Shown: positions 47,407 through 58,371 of the stretch, piece by piece
How the letters are laid out: each line of letters starts with the position of its first letter
Numbering within the stretch: position 1 is the first letter of the stretch
Assembly (NCBI RefSeq): GCF_000720925.1
Contig: NZ_JOEE01000001.1
Span: 721,253 to 785,252, forward strand
Source: Phycicoccus jejuensis
Lineage (GTDB): Bacteria; Actinomycetota; Actinomycetes; Actinomycetales; Dermatophilaceae
DNA length: 64,000 nucleotides
Reading direction: 5' to 3'
Notes under the pieces: model-generated
Database searches by the model: none
What the model was told of the DNA's origin: nothing
Seen by the model: only the letters and a program-made list of their open reading frames with translations
Translations under genes and position numbers: made by a program

Positions 47407-48048
47407 ATGCCAGGACCCCAGCGTCGAGGCACCGGGACCGGCGGCGCCGAGCGCGGCGACCGTCGTGGAGGCCGCGACGACCGTCGCGGCGGCCGTGACT
47501 CCCGCGAGGCCGAGAAGAACCAGTACCTCGAGCGCGTCGTGACCATCAACCGCGTCGCCAAGGTCGTCAAGGGTGGCCGCCGCTTCAGCTTCACCGCGCT
47601 CGTCGTCGTCGGCGACGGCGACGGCACCGTGGGCGTCGGCTACGGCAAGGCCAAGGAGGTGCCCGCGGCGATCGCCAAGGGTGTCGAGGAGGCGAAGAAG
47701 AACTTCTTCCGCGTCCCGCGCATCCAGGGCACCATCCCCCACCCCGTCCAGGGTGAGGCCGCCGCCGGTGTCGTCATGCTCCGCCCCGCCAGCCCCGGTA
47801 CCGGTGTCATCGCCGGTGGCCCGGTGCGTGCGGTGCTCGAGTGCGCCGGCATCCACGACGTGCTGTCCAAGAGCCTCGGCTCGGACAACGCGATCAACAT
47901 CGTGCACGCGGCCGTCGAGGCCCTGCGCGGCCTGGAGCGCCCGGAGGCCGTCGCGGCCCGCCGTGGCCTCCCGGTCGACCAGGTCGCGCCCGCCGCGATG
48001 CTCCGCGCCCAGGCCGCCGGCCTGGCCGAGGCGAAGGCCGGTGCGTGA
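47407..48048 (+). CDS. rpsE: 30S ribosomal protein uS5
   Basis: 213 aa. The Arg/Gly-rich N-terminal extension ([16 protein letters not shown]) precedes the usual [20 protein letters not shown] core and [15 protein letters not shown]. The extension is longer than in E. coli. TGATG overlap with rpmD. Confidence 0.98.
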   Translation: MPGPQRRGTGTGGAERGDRRGGRDDRRGGRDSREAEKNQYLERVVTINRVAKVVKGGRRFSFTALVVVGDGDGTVGVGYGKAKEVPAAIAKGVEEAKKNFFRVPRIQGTIPHPVQGEAAAGVVMLRPASPGTGVIAGGPVRAVLECAGIHDVLSKSLGSDNAINIVHAAVEALRGLERPEAVAARRGLPVDQVAPAAMLRAQAAGLAEAKAGA

Positions 48049-48230
48049 TGGGACGGCTCAAGGTGACCCAGACCCGTTCCGGGATCGGGGGCAAGCAGAA
48101 CCAGCGTGAGACGCTGCGCACCCTCGGTCTGAAGCGCATCGGCGACGTCGTCGTCAAGGAGGACCGCCCGGAGATCCGTGGCATGGTCCGGACGGTGACG
48201 CACCTCGTCGCCGTCGAGGAGGTTGAGTGA
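48048..48230 (+). CDS. rpmD: 50S ribosomal protein uL30
   Basis: 60 aa. [25 protein letters not shown]. Complete; overlaps or abuts the rplO start. Confidence 0.97.
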   Translation: MGRLKVTQTRSGIGGKQNQRETLRTLGLKRIGDVVVKEDRPEIRGMVRTVTHLVAVEEVE

Positions 48231-48232
48231 TC

Positions 48233-48724
48233 ATGGCCGACACCACGAAGGCCGCCAAGGCCGCGGCGTCCGAGGGCGCCTCGGCGCTCAAGGTCCACCA
48301 CCTGCGTCCGGCGCCCGGCGCCAAGCAGGCCAAGATCCGCGTCGGTCGCGGTGAGGGTGGCAAGCGCGGGAAGACCGCGGGTCGCGGTACCAAGGGCACC
48401 AAGGCCCGGTACCAGGTGCCTGCCGGCTTCCAGGGCGGCACCACGCCGCTGCACATGCGGTTCCCGAAGCTCCGCGGCTTCAAGAACCCGTTCAAGACCG
48501 AGTACCAGGTCGTCAACCTCGACTGGCTTAACACGCACTACCCGCAGGGTGGCGACGTGACGGTCGAGGACCTGGTCGCCAAGGGCGCCGTCCGCGACGG
48601 GCACCTCGTGAAGGTGCTCGGCAGCGGCGAGATCACGTCGGCCGTCAACGTCACGGCCCACGCGTTCTCCGGCAGCGCCAAGGAGAAGATCGAGGCGGCA
48701 GGCGGCTCGGCGACGACCGCCTGA
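48233..48724 (+). CDS. rplO: 50S ribosomal protein uL15
   Basis: 163 aa from ATG 48233 ([24 protein letters not shown]); a GTG at 48227 is the alternative. [16 protein letters not shown] and [16 protein letters not shown] are the glycine-rich rRNA-binding parts. N-terminus slightly extended. GAGGAGG at about 48216 is the ribosome site. Followed by a 17-bp hairpin. Confidence 0.97.
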   Translation: MADTTKAAKAAASEGASALKVHHLRPAPGAKQAKIRVGRGEGGKRGKTAGRGTKGTKARYQVPAGFQGGTTPLHMRFPKLRGFKNPFKTEYQVVNLDWLNTHYPQGGDVTVEDLVAKGAVRDGHLVKVLGSGEITSAVNVTAHAFSGSAKEKIEAAGGSATTA

Positions 48725-48747
48725 CGCCCCCGCATGACCGCGTGTCG

Positions 48748-48786
48748 CAGGGCCGGCTCCGGGACATCCCCCGGAGCCGGCCCTGC
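48748..48786 (+). terminator. Hairpin between rplO and secY
   Basis: Perfect 17-bp arms, 48748-48764 and 48770-48786. Probably ends the spc ribosomal-protein transcript, so secY likely has its own promoter; TATGTT at 48835-48840 is a candidate -10. Confidence 0.85.
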
Positions 48787-48899
48787 CGCGCGTTCACCCC
48801 ACCCGTGCATCCCGGCCCCCGCCGGGTCACCGGGTATGTTGTGACGGATCGCTGACCGACGCGGCCACCACCTTCCGGCCGCCACCTACGGAGGACCCT

Positions 48900-50213
48900 G
48901 TGCTCACCGCCTTCGGCCGCGCGTTCAAGACGCCCGACCTGCGCAGGAAGCTGCTGTTCACGCTGTTCATCATCGTGCTCTTCCGGCTCGGCTCGCACGT
49001 GCCGACCCCCGGGGTCAGCTACCCGCTCGTCCAGCGCTGCATCGCCGGCGCCGACAACAGCAACCAGCTGCTCGGGCTGATCAACCTCTTCAGCGGGGGA
49101 GCGCTCCTCCAGCTGTCGATCTTCGCGCTGGGGATCATGCCGTACATCACGGCCAGCATCATCATCCAGCTGCTGACGGTGGTCATCCCGCGGTTCGAGG
49201 CCCTCAAGAAGGAGGGCCAGGCCGGGCAGACGAAGATGACGCAGTACACGCGCTACCTGACGATCGGTCTCGCGATCCTCCAGAGCTCGACGCTCATCAC
49301 CTTCGCGCAGAACCCGCAGACGCTGTTCAACAACCCGTCGTGCACGAACATCCTGTCCGACAGCTCGGTCGTGACGATCCTCATCATGGTCCTCACGATG
49401 ACCGCCGGCACCGGTGTCATCATGTGGATGGGCGAGCTCGTCACCGACAAGGGCGTCGGCAACGGCATGTCGCTCCTCATCTTCACCTCGATCGCCGCGC
49501 AGTTCCCGACCTCGCTGTGGGACATCCAGCAGCGCAGCGGCTGGGGCGTCTTCCTCCTCGTCATCCTCCTGGGCCTGGTCGTCATCGCCCTCGTCGTCTT
49601 CGTCGAGCAGAGCCAGCGGCGCATCCCGGTGCAGTACGCGAAGCGGATGGTCGGGCGCCGCGTCTACGGCGGCACCTCGACGTACATCCCGCTCAAGGTC
49701 AACATGGCCGGCGTCATCCCGGTCATCTTCGCGAGCTCGCTGCTGACGCTGCCCACGCTCGTCGCGCAGTTCAACCAGGGCCCCAACGGCGTCAACCCGG
49801 GCTGGGTCGACTGGATCCAGAGCTACCTGACCCGCGGCGACCACCCCATCTACATGGCGCTCTACACCGCGCTCATCCTGTTCTTCACGTTCTTCTACGT
49901 GTCGATCACGTTCAACCCCACCGAGGTCGCCGACAACATGAAGAAGTACGGCGGCTTCATCCCGGGTATTCGTGCCGGGCGACCCACGGCCGAGTACCTC
50001 AACTACGTCCTGACCCGGATCACCGTGCCCGGCGCGATCTACCTCGCGCTCATCTCGCTCCTCCCGCTCGTCGCGCTGGTCCTCGTCAACGCCAACCAGA
50101 ACTTCCCGTTCGGTGGCACGTCGATCCTCATCATCGTCGGTGTCGGACTCGAGACCGTGAAGCAGATCGAGGCCCAGTTGCAGCAGCGTCACTACGAAGG
50201 GTTCCTCCGTTGA
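48900..50213 (+). CDS. secY: Preprotein translocase subunit SecY
   Basis: 437 aa from GTG 48900. Ten predicted transmembrane helices. [22 protein letters not shown] (helix 1), [25 protein letters not shown] at the C-terminus, and the cytoplasmic loop with [15 protein letters not shown]. Channel core of the Sec translocon. A GGAGG site lies upstream. Confidence 0.98.
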   Translation: MLTAFGRAFKTPDLRRKLLFTLFIIVLFRLGSHVPTPGVSYPLVQRCIAGADNSNQLLGLINLFSGGALLQLSIFALGIMPYITASIIIQLLTVVIPRFEALKKEGQAGQTKMTQYTRYLTIGLAILQSSTLITFAQNPQTLFNNPSCTNILSDSSVVTILIMVLTMTAGTGVIMWMGELVTDKGVGNGMSLLIFTSIAAQFPTSLWDIQQRSGWGVFLLVILLGLVVIALVVFVEQSQRRIPVQYAKRMVGRRVYGGTSTYIPLKVNMAGVIPVIFASSLLTLPTLVAQFNQGPNGVNPGWVDWIQSYLTRGDHPIYMALYTALILFFTFFYVSITFNPTEVADNMKKYGGFIPGIRAGRPTAEYLNYVLTRITVPGAIYLALISLLPLVALVLVNANQNFPFGGTSILIIVGVGLETVKQIEAQLQQRHYEGFLR

Positions 50214-50277
50214 TGACACCCCACGACGTTCTCCCTCCGCTCCGCTCCCCCCGATACGTCGCGGGGTCCCCGTCATG

Positions 50278-50838
50278 ATGCGCCTGATCATCCTGGGTCC
50301 GCCCGGTGCCGGTAAGGGCACGCAGGCCTCCCGCATCGCCGAGCACTTCGGCATCCCCGCCATCTCCACCGGCGACATCTTCCGCGCCAACATCAAGAAC
50401 GAGACCGAGCTCGGGCAGCAGGTCAAGGCGATCCTCGCCGCCGGCGGCTACGTCTCGGACGAGATCACCAACGCCATCGTCGAGGACCGCCTCGGCCAGG
50501 ACGACTGCGCACGGGGCTTCCTGCTCGACGGCTACCCGCGCACCCTCGCCCAGGTCGAGGCCCTCGACGGGATGCTCGCCGCGTCCGGCGGCTCCCTCGA
50601 CCGCGTGCTCGAGCTGACCGTCGACGACGACGTCGTCGTGGGCCGGCTCCTGAAGCGCGCCGAGATCGAGGGTCGCGCCGACGACACCGAGGAGGTCATC
50701 CGCGAGCGGATGGCCATCTACCACCGCGAGACCAAGCCGCTGTCCGACACCTACCGGGAGCGTGGCCTCCTCGTCGAGGTCGACGGCGACGGCGAGGTCG
50801 ACGCGGTGACGGAGCGGATCACCTCCGCCCTCGCCTGA
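50278..50838 (+). CDS. adk: Adenylate kinase
   Basis: 186 aa from ATG 50278 ([16 protein letters not shown]); an ATG one codon earlier is the alternative. P-loop [12 protein letters not shown] site [23 protein letters not shown]; short-form LID without the zinc insert, as in most actinobacteria. Balances ATP, AMP and ADP. Conserved downstream neighbour of secY. Confidence 0.97.
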   Translation: MRLIILGPPGAGKGTQASRIAEHFGIPAISTGDIFRANIKNETELGQQVKAILAAGGYVSDEITNAIVEDRLGQDDCARGFLLDGYPRTLAQVEALDGMLAASGGSLDRVLELTVDDDVVVGRLLKRAEIEGRADDTEEVIRERMAIYHRETKPLSDTYRERGLLVEVDGDGEVDAVTERITSALA

Positions 50839-50847
50839 CCCCCGTCA

Positions 50848-50901
50848 CGCAGGAGCTCCCGCGGCACCCGGAACCACCCCGGAGCCGCGGGAGCTCCTGC
50901 G
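50848..50901 (+). terminator. Terminator after adk
   Basis: Perfect 17-bp arms 50848-50864 and 50885-50901. Distinct in sequence from the hairpin at 50931. Confidence 0.85.
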
Positions 50902-50930
50902 TTCGGCCTTGTCACGGTCCAGCCCTCTCA

Positions 50931-50998
50931 CCCGTCGAGTGAACAGAACACGCCGTCCGAGCCCATGTGCAGACGGCGTGTTCTGTTCACTCGACGGG
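50931..50998. repeat. Hairpin element, left copy flanking the DUF559 gene
   Basis: Perfect 27-bp arms at 50931-50957 and 50972-50998 around a 14-nt loop. The arm contains GTGAACAGAACACGCCGTC. The arms are identical to those of the right copy at 51993-52060, while the loops differ. It lies 53 bp before the DUF559 start codon. Confidence 0.93.
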
Positions 50999-51050
50999 GT
51001 GCTGTGGAGAAGTTCGCGGTCGTGCCGCCGGATTTCGGCACCCTCCGGGC

Positions 51051-51992
51051 ATGGAGCCCGCGACCTTGCCTGCCGCCCTCGTGGCTGGTCCGTTCAGCAC
51101 CGCGGCCGCGCGTGAGGCCGGAGTCACGTCGGCGCGCCTGCGGCGGGGCGACCTCGTGCATCCCACTCGTGGTGTCCACGCGCGGGTGGTGCCCGTCGGT
51201 CTCGTCGACCGAGCTGCGGCGTTCGCCGTCGGACTGCCGAGCGACCGTGCCTACTCCCACGTCACGGCCGCGGCCCTTCTCGGCATCCCGCTGCCGTCAC
51301 GTCTCGAAGCCCTGGCCCTCGAAGGCCCGCTGCACGTCATTGCTCCCACTGCTGACGGACAGGCGCGACGTCGTGGCTGCCTCGGCCACCGTGGCCTGGA
51401 GTCCAGACGCCTCGCGGTCGTGCACGGGGTGACGGTGGTGGCGCCGGAAGAGACGTGGTGCGACCTCGGTGAGCTGGGTCGGCGGCACCTCACCGTGGAC
51501 GACCTGGTCGTGGCGGGCGACGCCGTCGTCGCGTCGGTGACGACCGGGACCAGGGACGCGCAGTGGATGCTGCGGCAGCCACTGGAGCAGCGGGTGCGCC
51601 CGCGCGGGAAGGTGATGCTGCTGCAGGCGCTCGAGGACGTGAGGCCGGGGGTCAGGTCTCCGATGGAGAGCCGCGCCCGCCTGATGTTCGCGCGGGCCGG
51701 CTTCCCGGAGCCGGAGGTCAACGCCGACATCGTCGACCGGGCCGGGGAGTGGTTGGCCGAGGGAGACCTCGTGTGGCGGGAGTCCCGGGTCGTCGGCGAG
51801 TACCAGGGGGCGCACCACGCGAGCAGGCGGCGTCGGAGCATGGACGCCGCCCGTCGTGCGGCGCTCGAGGACGAGGGGTGGTCGGTGCTGGAGATCTGGG
51901 CGGAGGACGTCCAGGTCGGCGGGCGACGCACGGCGTGCCTCCTGCGCTTCGCCCGCGCTCTCGGGCTCGACCCGCGCGGTCTGGCCATCTGA
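51051..51992 (+). CDS. DUF559/AbiEi-type protein, predicted nuclease
   Basis: 313 aa from ATG 51051. The N-terminal part has a winged-helix-like AREAGVTSARLRRGDLVHPTRGVH typical of AbiEi antitoxin-family modules. The C-terminal DUF559 (Vsr-like, PD-(D/E)xK) domain contains SPMESRARLMFARAGFPEPE, then GDLVW and VVGEYQG with the predicted catalytic Asp and Glu/Gln, and ends WSVLEIWAED. Such two-domain proteins are common in actinobacteria, and no partner toxin is encoded next to this one. Two identical-arm hairpins bracket it exactly, and the right one begins the base after the stop. A longer ORF starting inside the left hairpin is not credible. Confidence 0.82.
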   Translation: MEPATLPAALVAGPFSTAAAREAGVTSARLRRGDLVHPTRGVHARVVPVGLVDRAAAFAVGLPSDRAYSHVTAAALLGIPLPSRLEALALEGPLHVIAPTADGQARRRGCLGHRGLESRRLAVVHGVTVVAPEETWCDLGELGRRHLTVDDLVVAGDAVVASVTTGTRDAQWMLRQPLEQRVRPRGKVMLLQALEDVRPGVRSPMESRARLMFARAGFPEPEVNADIVDRAGEWLAEGDLVWRESRVVGEYQGAHHASRRRRSMDAARRAALEDEGWSVLEIWAEDVQVGGRRTACLLRFARALGLDPRGLAI

Positions 51993-52060
51993 CCCGTCGA
52001 GTGAACAGAACACGCCGTCCCAGGCGGGGTGCCGACGGCGTGTTCTGTTCACTCGACGGG
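51993..52060. repeat. Hairpin element, right copy flanking the DUF559 gene
   Basis: Perfect 27-bp arms 51993-52019 and 52034-52060, 14-nt loop. Same arms and same loop length as the left copy, but a different loop sequence. Directly abuts the DUF559 stop codon and ends 38 bp before the map -10 element. Confidence 0.93.
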
Positions 52061-52098
52061 TGGAGGTGCGCGATTCCGGGGGTGCGGCGGGGCGCGGG

Positions 52099-52104
52099 TA
52101 GGGT
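52099..52104 (+). promoter_or_regulatory. -10 element for leaderless map
   Basis: TAGGGT, 7 nt before ATG 52112, consistent with transcription starting at the start codon. No ribosome site is seen. Confidence 0.6.
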
Positions 52105-52111
52105 TCGCGCC

Positions 52112-52966
52112 ATGGGTTTGTTCAGCCGTGACCGCGTCGAGGGCAAGACCCCGGAGCAGCTCGCGAAGATGCGGACGGCCGGCCTGCTCGTCGCCCGCAC
52201 CCTCGAGCTCGTTAGCGCGCAGGTCCGCCCGGGGATGACGACGCTCGACCTCGACGCCCTCGCCGAGGCGCACATCCGCGACCACGGGGGCATCCCCAAC
52301 TTCCAGCTCGTCCCCGGCTACCGCCACACGCTCTGCACGAGCGTCAACGACGAGATCGTCCACGGCATCCCGCGCGGCCGCGTGCTCGAGGCCGGCGACC
52401 TCCTCTCGGTCGACTGCGGCGCCGAGGTCGACGGCTGGAACGGTGACGCCGCGCTCACCCTCGTCGTCGGCGGCCGCGAGGCCGGGCGCCCCGAGGACCT
52501 CGAGCTGAGCGACGACACCGAGACCTCGCTCTGGGCCGGCATCGCCGCGCTGCGGGTCGGCCGCCCGCTCTACGACGTCGGCGCCGCCGTCGAGGACTCG
52601 CTGACCACCTCCGGTGACGCCCGCGGCCGCGAGTACGGCATCGTCGAGGACTACGTCGGCCACGGCATCGGCACCTCGATGCACATGGACCCGCAGGTCC
52701 CGAACTACCGGGTCGACGGCCGCAGCCCGTCCGTCGTCGACGGGATGACGATCTGCATCGAGCCGATGGTGACCCTCGGCGACCAGGACAACACGGTGCT
52801 CGAGGACGAGTGGACCGTCGTCACCCGCGACGGCTCGCGCGCCGCCCACTGGGAGCACTCCGTCGCCGTCACGACGGTCGGCACCTGCGTCCTCACGGCC
52901 CTCGACGGCGGCCGCGAGCGGCTCGCCGCGCTCGGCGTCCCCTTTGCCGACATCACGCCCGTCTGA
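52112..52966 (+). CDS. map: Methionine aminopeptidase, type I
   Basis: 284 aa. Pita-bread metalloprotease with VDCGAEVDGWNGDAAL (metal-binding Asp pair), GHGIGTSMHMDP (His) and CIEPMVTLG (Glu), then the terminal Glu in HWEHSVAVT. Removes N-terminal Met from nascent proteins. Normally followed by infA; here mutA, mutB and meaB intervene. Confidence 0.96.
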   Translation: MGLFSRDRVEGKTPEQLAKMRTAGLLVARTLELVSAQVRPGMTTLDLDALAEAHIRDHGGIPNFQLVPGYRHTLCTSVNDEIVHGIPRGRVLEAGDLLSVDCGAEVDGWNGDAALTLVVGGREAGRPEDLELSDDTETSLWAGIAALRVGRPLYDVGAAVEDSLTTSGDARGREYGIVEDYVGHGIGTSMHMDPQVPNYRVDGRSPSVVDGMTICIEPMVTLGDQDNTVLEDEWTVVTRDGSRAAHWEHSVAVTTVGTCVLTALDGGRERLAALGVPFADITPV

Positions 52967-53068
52967 CGGCGCTCGGGCCGGGCGCCGGGTGACCGACGTC
53001 TCGGTGAGCCGGACCCTGCCGCTGGCTAGGGTGGAGGTGGAGCAGACCACCGACCCCAGGAGTGCCCG

Positions 53069-54886
53069 ATGACGACGTCGTCGCCTCCGCAGGGCCACCT
53101 GCCGCTCGCCGAGGGGTTCGACCCCCGCACGCGCGAGGACTGGCAGCGGCTCGTCGCGGACGTGCTGGACAAGCGCCGGACCGACGACGCGCGGACCGAG
53201 CCGGAGGCAGCCGAGGCGGCGCTCGTCACGGCGCTCGACGGCGGGCTCACGACGGCCGGGCTCTACCTCCGCGAGGACCGCCCGCTCGGGGTGCCCGGGG
53301 CGATGCCCTTCACCCGCGGACGCGCCCTGCGCGAGGCCACCCTGCCGTGGGACGTCCGTCAGCTGCACGACGACCCGGATGCCGCGCGCAGCCGCACGAG
53401 CGTCCTCGACGACCTCGAGCACGGCGTCACCTCGGTGTGGGTGCACGTCGGTGACGACGGCGTCGCGCCCGCGGACCTCGCCGAGGTCCTCGCCGACGTC
53501 CGGCTCGACCTCGCACCGGTCGTCGTCTCGTCGGCCACCGACCAGCCCGGCGCCGCCCGGGCGCTGCTCGACGTCGTCGGCGACGGTGGGTCCGTCGGCG
53601 GCAACCTCGGCCTCGACCCGGTCGGTGCGGCCCTGCGCACCGGCACCGCCCCGGACCTCGAGCCGATGGCCGGCCTCGTCGCCGCGCTCGACGGCCGCGA
53701 CGGCTGGCGCGCCGTCACCGTCGACGCGCGCGTGCTGCACGACGCCGGGGCCAGCGAGGTCGACGCCCTCGCGGTGGCCCTCGCGACCGGCGTCGAGTAC
53801 CTGCGCCACCTCGAGCAGGCCGACATCGACGTGGCAACAGCGTTCCGGCACATCGAGTTCCGGGTCAGCGCCACCGCCGACCAGTTCCTCACCGCCGCCG
53901 TCCTGCGCGCGCTCCGCCGGACCTGGGCGCGCATCGGCGAGGCGGTCGGTGTGCCCGAGGCCGACCGCGGCGCCCGCACCCACGCGGTGACGAGCCTGCG
54001 GATGGCCACCCGCGAGGACCCGTTCGTCAACGTCCTGCGCAACACCCTCGCGACCTTCGGCGCCTCGATCGGCGGCGCCGACGCCATCACGGTGCTGCCG
54101 CACGACACGGTGGCCGGTCTCCCGGAACGGTTCTCGCGCAGGCTCGCCCGCAACACGCAGATCCTCCTCGCCGACGAGTCCAACGTCGGCCGGGTCACCG
54201 ACCCCGGTGGCGGCTCGTGGTACCTCGAGTCGCTGACCGACGAGGTGGCCGAGCGCGCCTGGGCCCGCTTCCAGGAGGTCGAGCGCGCCGGGGGAGTGCT
54301 CGCCGCCCTGCGCGACGGGCTCCTGCGCGAGTGGGTCGACGCCGCCACGGCCGAGCGCGACCCGCTCCTCGCCACCCGTCGCCGTCCCATCACCGGCGTC
54401 TCGATGTTCCCCAACCTCGCCGACACCGCGCCCGAGCGGCGCCCCCGCGCCGGGCTCGCGACGTCCGACGGCGCCTTCGTCCCGCGCCGCGACGCCGCCG
54501 TCTTCGAGGCGCTGCGCGACCGCGCCCGCACGCTCGACGCCCCGCAGGTCACCGTCCGGACGCTCGGCGCCCAGCGCGACTTCGGCGCCCGGCAGGGCTT
54601 CGTCCTCAACCTCCTCGCGGCCGGCGGCCTCGCCGCCACCGACGCGGTCGGCCCGGTGGCCGTCCTCGCGAGCAGCCGCGAGCAGTACGCCACGCACGGC
54701 GCCGAGGCCGTCGCGGAGCTGCGGGCCGCCGGCGCCGAGCGCGTCCTGCTCGCCGGCCGCGCCCGCGAGCTCGGCGACGACGCCGGCCTCGTCGACGGCG
54801 AGGTGTACGACGGGATGGACGTCGTCGCCCTGCTCACCGACCTGCTCGACCGGCTCGGCGCCCCGACCGAGGGAGAGACCCGATGA
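53069..54886 (+). CDS. mutA: Methylmalonyl-CoA mutase small (beta) subunit
   Basis: 605 aa. Homologous to the catalytic subunit across its TIM-barrel half ([50 protein letters not shown]) but its C-terminal domain lacks the DxHxxG cobalamin motif, as expected for the non-catalytic subunit. TAGGGT at 53027-53032 is a possible -10. Stop overlaps the mutB start (ATGA), so the pair is coupled. Confidence 0.95.
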   Translation: MTTSSPPQGHLPLAEGFDPRTREDWQRLVADVLDKRRTDDARTEPEAAEAALVTALDGGLTTAGLYLREDRPLGVPGAMPFTRGRALREATLPWDVRQLHDDPDAARSRTSVLDDLEHGVTSVWVHVGDDGVAPADLAEVLADVRLDLAPVVVSSATDQPGAARALLDVVGDGGSVGGNLGLDPVGAALRTGTAPDLEPMAGLVAALDGRDGWRAVTVDARVLHDAGASEVDALAVALATGVEYLRHLEQADIDVATAFRHIEFRVSATADQFLTAAVLRALRRTWARIGEAVGVPEADRGARTHAVTSLRMATREDPFVNVLRNTLATFGASIGGADAITVLPHDTVAGLPERFSRRLARNTQILLADESNVGRVTDPGGGSWYLESLTDEVAERAWARFQEVERAGGVLAALRDGLLREWVDAATAERDPLLATRRRPITGVSMFPNLADTAPERRPRAGLATSDGAFVPRRDAAVFEALRDRARTLDAPQVTVRTLGAQRDFGARQGFVLNLLAAGGLAATDAVGPVAVLASSREQYATHGAEAVAELRAAGAERVLLAGRARELGDDAGLVDGEVYDGMDVVALLTDLLDRLGAPTEGETR

Positions 54887-57051
54887 CGACCGTCCCCGAC
54901 TTCACCGGCCTCGACCTCGGCCCCGCGACCCCGCCGGACGGAGCCACCGCCCCGGCGACCCCGGCCGACGCCCCCGCCTGGACCACCCCCGAGGGCATCG
55001 AGGTCCCGCCGCTCTACACCGAGCACGACCTCGAGGGCCTCGACTTCCTCGACACCGTGCCCGGCGCCCCGCCGTTCCTGCGCGGCCCCTACCCGACGAT
55101 GTACACGACCCAGCCGTGGACGATCCGCCAGTACGCCGGCTTCAGCACGGCCGAGGAGTCGAACGCGTTCTACCGGCGCAACCTCGCCGCCGGCCAGAAG
55201 GGCCTGAGCGTCGCGTTCGACCTCGCGACCCACCGCGGCTACGACTCCGACCACCCCCGCGTCGCCGGCGACGTCGGGATGGCCGGCGTCGCCATCGACT
55301 CCATCTACGACATGCGCACCCTCTTCGACGGCATCCCGCTGGACCGGATGTCGGTGTCCATGACGATGAACGGCGCCGTCGTGCCGGTCCTCGCGCTCTA
55401 CGTCGTCGCGGCCGAGGAGCAGGGGGTGAAGGCGGAGCAGCTGACCGGGACCATCCAGAACGACATCCTCAAGGAGTTCATGGTCCGCAACACCTACATC
55501 TACCCGCCCGAGCCCTCGATGCGGATCATCAGCGACATCTTCGCCTTCACGAGCCAGGAGATGCCGCGCTTCAACTCGATCTCGATCTCCGGGTACCACA
55601 TGCAGGAGGCCGGGGCGACGCAGGACCTCGAGCTCGCGTACACCCTCGCCGACGGCGTCGAGTACCTGCGCGCGGGGCAGGCGGTCGGCCTCGAGGTCGA
55701 CCGGTTCGCGCCCCGGCTGTCGTTCTTCTGGGCGATCGGGATGAACTTCTACATGGAGGTCGCGAAGATGCGGGCCGCGCGCCTGCTCTGGGCGCGGCTC
55801 GTGCGCGAGCAGGGGGCGACCAACCCCAAGTCGCTCAGCCTGCGCACCCACAGCCAGACCTCCGGCTGGAGCCTCACGGCGCAGGACGTCTTCAACAACG
55901 TCGTGCGCACGTGCGTCGAGGCGATGGCCGCGACGCAGGGCCACACGCAGTCCCTCCACACCAACGCCCTCGACGAGGCGATCGCGCTGCCGACGGACTT
56001 CTCGGCCCGGATCGCCCGCAACACCCAGCTCGTGCTCCAGCAGGAGTCCGGCACGACCCGCACGATCGACCCGTGGGGCGGCTCGGCCTACGTCGAGCGG
56101 CTGACCCTCGACCTCGCCGAGCGCGCGTGGCAGCACATCGAGGAGGTCGAGGCGGCCGGCGGGATGGCCAAGGCGATCGAGGCCGGCATCCCGAAGATGC
56201 GCATCGAGGAGGCGGCCGCCCGCACCCAGGCGCGCATCGACTCCGGGCACCAGCCGGTGATCGGCGTCAACACCTACCCCGTCGACGAGGACGAGCCGAT
56301 CGAGGTGCTCAAGGTCGACAACGCCGCCGTGCGCGCCAGCCAGGTCGCCAAGCTCGAGCGGCTGCGCGCCGAGCGCGACGAGGACGCCTGCCGCGCCGCG
56401 CTCGCCCGGATGACCGAGGCCGCCCGGGCCGGCTCCGACGGGACGATGGCGACCAACCTCCTGGCGCTCGCCATCGAGGCGGCCCGTGCCAAGGCCACGG
56501 TCGGCGAGATGTCGCTCGCGATGGAGGAGGCGTTCGGTCGCTACACCGCCCAGATCCGTACGATCGGGGGCGTGTACAGCGCCGAGGCGGGGGAGGACGC
56601 GACCGTCCGCGAGGCCCAGGCCGCCGTCGAGGAGTTCGAGGAGGAGCAGGGCCGCCGCCCGCGCATCCTCGTCGCGAAGATGGGCCAGGACGGCCACGAC
56701 CGCGGCCAGAAGGTCATCGCCACCGCGTTCGCCGACCTCGGGTTCGACGTCGACGTGGGCCCGCTCTTCCAGACGCCGGAGGAGGTCGCCCGGCAGGCCG
56801 TCGAGGCCGACGTCCACGTGGTCGGCGTCAGCTCGCTCGCGGCCGGCCACCTGACCCTCGTCCCGGCGCTGCGCGCCGCCCTGGACGACCTCGGCCGCGA
56901 CGACCTGATGATCGTCGTCGGCGGCGTCATCCCCGACCAGGACCACGAGGCCCTGCGCGCGGCCGGCGCCGACGCGATCTACCCCCCGGGCACCGTCATC
57001 AGCAAGGCGGCCGTCGCCCTCGTCCACGAGCTGCGCGAGCGGCTCGGGTGA
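54883..57051 (+). CDS. mutB: Methylmalonyl-CoA mutase large (alpha) subunit
   Basis: 722 aa. Catalytic barrel: [52 protein letters not shown]. The C-terminal B12 domain holds [19 protein letters not shown] (DxHxxG, lower cobalt ligand His) and [12 protein letters not shown]. Interconverts methylmalonyl-CoA and succinyl-CoA, usually for propionyl-CoA use. ATG 54883 overlaps mutA, and GTG of meaB overlaps its stop. Confidence 0.98.
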   Translation: MTTVPDFTGLDLGPATPPDGATAPATPADAPAWTTPEGIEVPPLYTEHDLEGLDFLDTVPGAPPFLRGPYPTMYTTQPWTIRQYAGFSTAEESNAFYRRNLAAGQKGLSVAFDLATHRGYDSDHPRVAGDVGMAGVAIDSIYDMRTLFDGIPLDRMSVSMTMNGAVVPVLALYVVAAEEQGVKAEQLTGTIQNDILKEFMVRNTYIYPPEPSMRIISDIFAFTSQEMPRFNSISISGYHMQEAGATQDLELAYTLADGVEYLRAGQAVGLEVDRFAPRLSFFWAIGMNFYMEVAKMRAARLLWARLVREQGATNPKSLSLRTHSQTSGWSLTAQDVFNNVVRTCVEAMAATQGHTQSLHTNALDEAIALPTDFSARIARNTQLVLQQESGTTRTIDPWGGSAYVERLTLDLAERAWQHIEEVEAAGGMAKAIEAGIPKMRIEEAAARTQARIDSGHQPVIGVNTYPVDEDEPIEVLKVDNAAVRASQVAKLERLRAERDEDACRAALARMTEAARAGSDGTMATNLLALAIEAARAKATVGEMSLAMEEAFGRYTAQIRTIGGVYSAEAGEDATVREAQAAVEEFEEEQGRRPRILVAKMGQDGHDRGQKVIATAFADLGFDVDVGPLFQTPEEVARQAVEADVHVVGVSSLAAGHLTLVPALRAALDDLGRDDLMIVVGGVIPDQDHEALRAAGADAIYPPGTVISKAAVALVHELRERLG

Positions 57052-58073
57052 AGCCCGTCGACGTCGACGACCTCGTCGCCGGCGTGCGGGAGGGCTCGCG
57101 CCAGCACGTGGCGCGGGCCATCACCCTGCTCGAGTCGCGGCGCCCGGACCACCGCGAGAGCGCCCGGGCACTGCTCGGGCGCCTCGCGGACCGCACCGGG
57201 GGAGCGGTGCGGGTCGGCATCAGCGGGGTCCCCGGCGCCGGCAAGTCGACGTTCATCGACGCCCTCGGCGTGCGGCTCGTCGAGCAGGGGCACCGCGTCG
57301 CGGTCGTCGCGGTCGACCCCAGCTCCCGGCGCACCGGCGGCTCCATCCTCGGCGACCGCACGCGGATGGCGCGGCTGGCCGCCTCCGACGACGCGTTCGT
57401 GCGCCCGAGCCCCTCGGGCCGCCACCTCGGCGGCGTCGCCCGGGCCACCCGCGAGTCGATGCTCGTGCTCGAGGCGGCGGGCTTCGACGTCGTCGTCGTC
57501 GAGACGGTCGGGGTGGGTCAGAACGAGATCGCGGTGTCCGAGATGGTCGACACCTTCCTCCTGCTCACCCTCGCCCGCGCCGGCGACCAGCTGCAGGGCA
57601 TCAAGCGCGGCATCCTCGAGCTCGCCGACGTCATCGCGGTCAACAAGGCCGACGGCGACGGCGAGCTCCCGGCCCGGGCCGCGGCGCGCGAGCTCATGGG
57701 TGCGATGCGCCTGATGATGCCGGGCCGCGACGTACGCCGCCCCCCGGTGCTCACCTGCTCGGCCCTCACCGGGGCGGGGCTGGACGAGGTGTGGCAAGCG
57801 GTGCTCGAGCACCGCGCGCACCTCGAGGAGCGGCACTCGCTGGCCGCCCGCCGGGCGCAGCAGCAGCAGGACTGGATGTGGGCGCTCGTCGACGCCGAGC
57901 TGACCGACGGCGTGCGGTCCGCGCCGGCGGTGCAGGCCGAGCGCGCGGCCATCGAGGAGGCCGTGCGCGCCGGGACGACGAGTGCGGTCGAGGGCGCCGC
58001 CCGCGTGCTCTCCCTGTACGCCGCGCAGCTGCGCGCCGCCGAGGACCCGCCCACGGCTCGTCCGAACGGCTGA
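57048..58073 (+). CDS. meaB: Methylmalonyl-CoA mutase-associated GTPase MeaB
   Basis: 341 aa from GTG 57048 (GTGA overlap). G3E GTPase: [12 protein letters not shown] (P-loop), [28 protein letters not shown] and NKADGD. It gates cofactor loading and protects the mutase. C-terminal helix-rich part forms the dimer arm. Complete. Confidence 0.96.
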   Translation: MKPVDVDDLVAGVREGSRQHVARAITLLESRRPDHRESARALLGRLADRTGGAVRVGISGVPGAGKSTFIDALGVRLVEQGHRVAVVAVDPSSRRTGGSILGDRTRMARLAASDDAFVRPSPSGRHLGGVARATRESMLVLEAAGFDVVVVETVGVGQNEIAVSEMVDTFLLLTLARAGDQLQGIKRGILELADVIAVNKADGDGELPARAAARELMGAMRLMMPGRDVRRPPVLTCSALTGAGLDEVWQAVLEHRAHLEERHSLAARRAQQQQDWMWALVDAELTDGVRSAPAVQAERAAIEEAVRAGTTSAVEGAARVLSLYAAQLRAAEDPPTARPNG

Positions 58074-58266
58074 TGGCGGCCCGGCCGGTCGTCCGTGACC
58101 GCGGGGCCGAAAAGGCACGCGGGACGCGTGGGGTTGGTGGGTCGTTGACAAAGAGGGAAGAGTCTTCCTCGCACCCCGGTGACGCCGGACCTCGAGTCCA
58201 GGCCCCTGTCCACCGGGGCGTGGAGACGGGAGTCCACCCCTGCACCGGACGCCCACTCGAACAGCC

Positions 58267-58307
58267 CACCGGGCCGGCCACCCCCCTGCATCGGCCGGCC
58301 CGGTGGC
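58267..58307 (+). terminator. Terminator after meaB
   Basis: Perfect 14-bp arms 58267-58280 and 58294-58307, separated by 13 nt. Confidence 0.82.
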
Positions 58308-58338
58308 GTGTCTCCGGGCTTCCCACGGCGTCCCCGCG

Positions 58339-58371
58339 GATTTCGTGATGTGCCCCCTCCTCGCGTAACAT
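58339..58371 (+). promoter_or_regulatory. Promoter of infA operon
   Basis: GATTT at 58339, -35-like TTCGTG (58342-58347), 18-bp spacer, TAACAT (58366-58371). Confidence 0.65.

Noticed and set aside
50967..51050. Longer start for the DUF559 gene inside the left hairpin
   Set aside because: It would encode the hairpin arm (MQTACSVHSTG...), which is not conserved in the family; ATG 51051 begins the recognisable protein.
58146..58180. TTGACA near 58147 as a promoter for infA
   Set aside because: No acceptable -10 at 16-19 bp; the GATTT/TAACAT pair further down is better.
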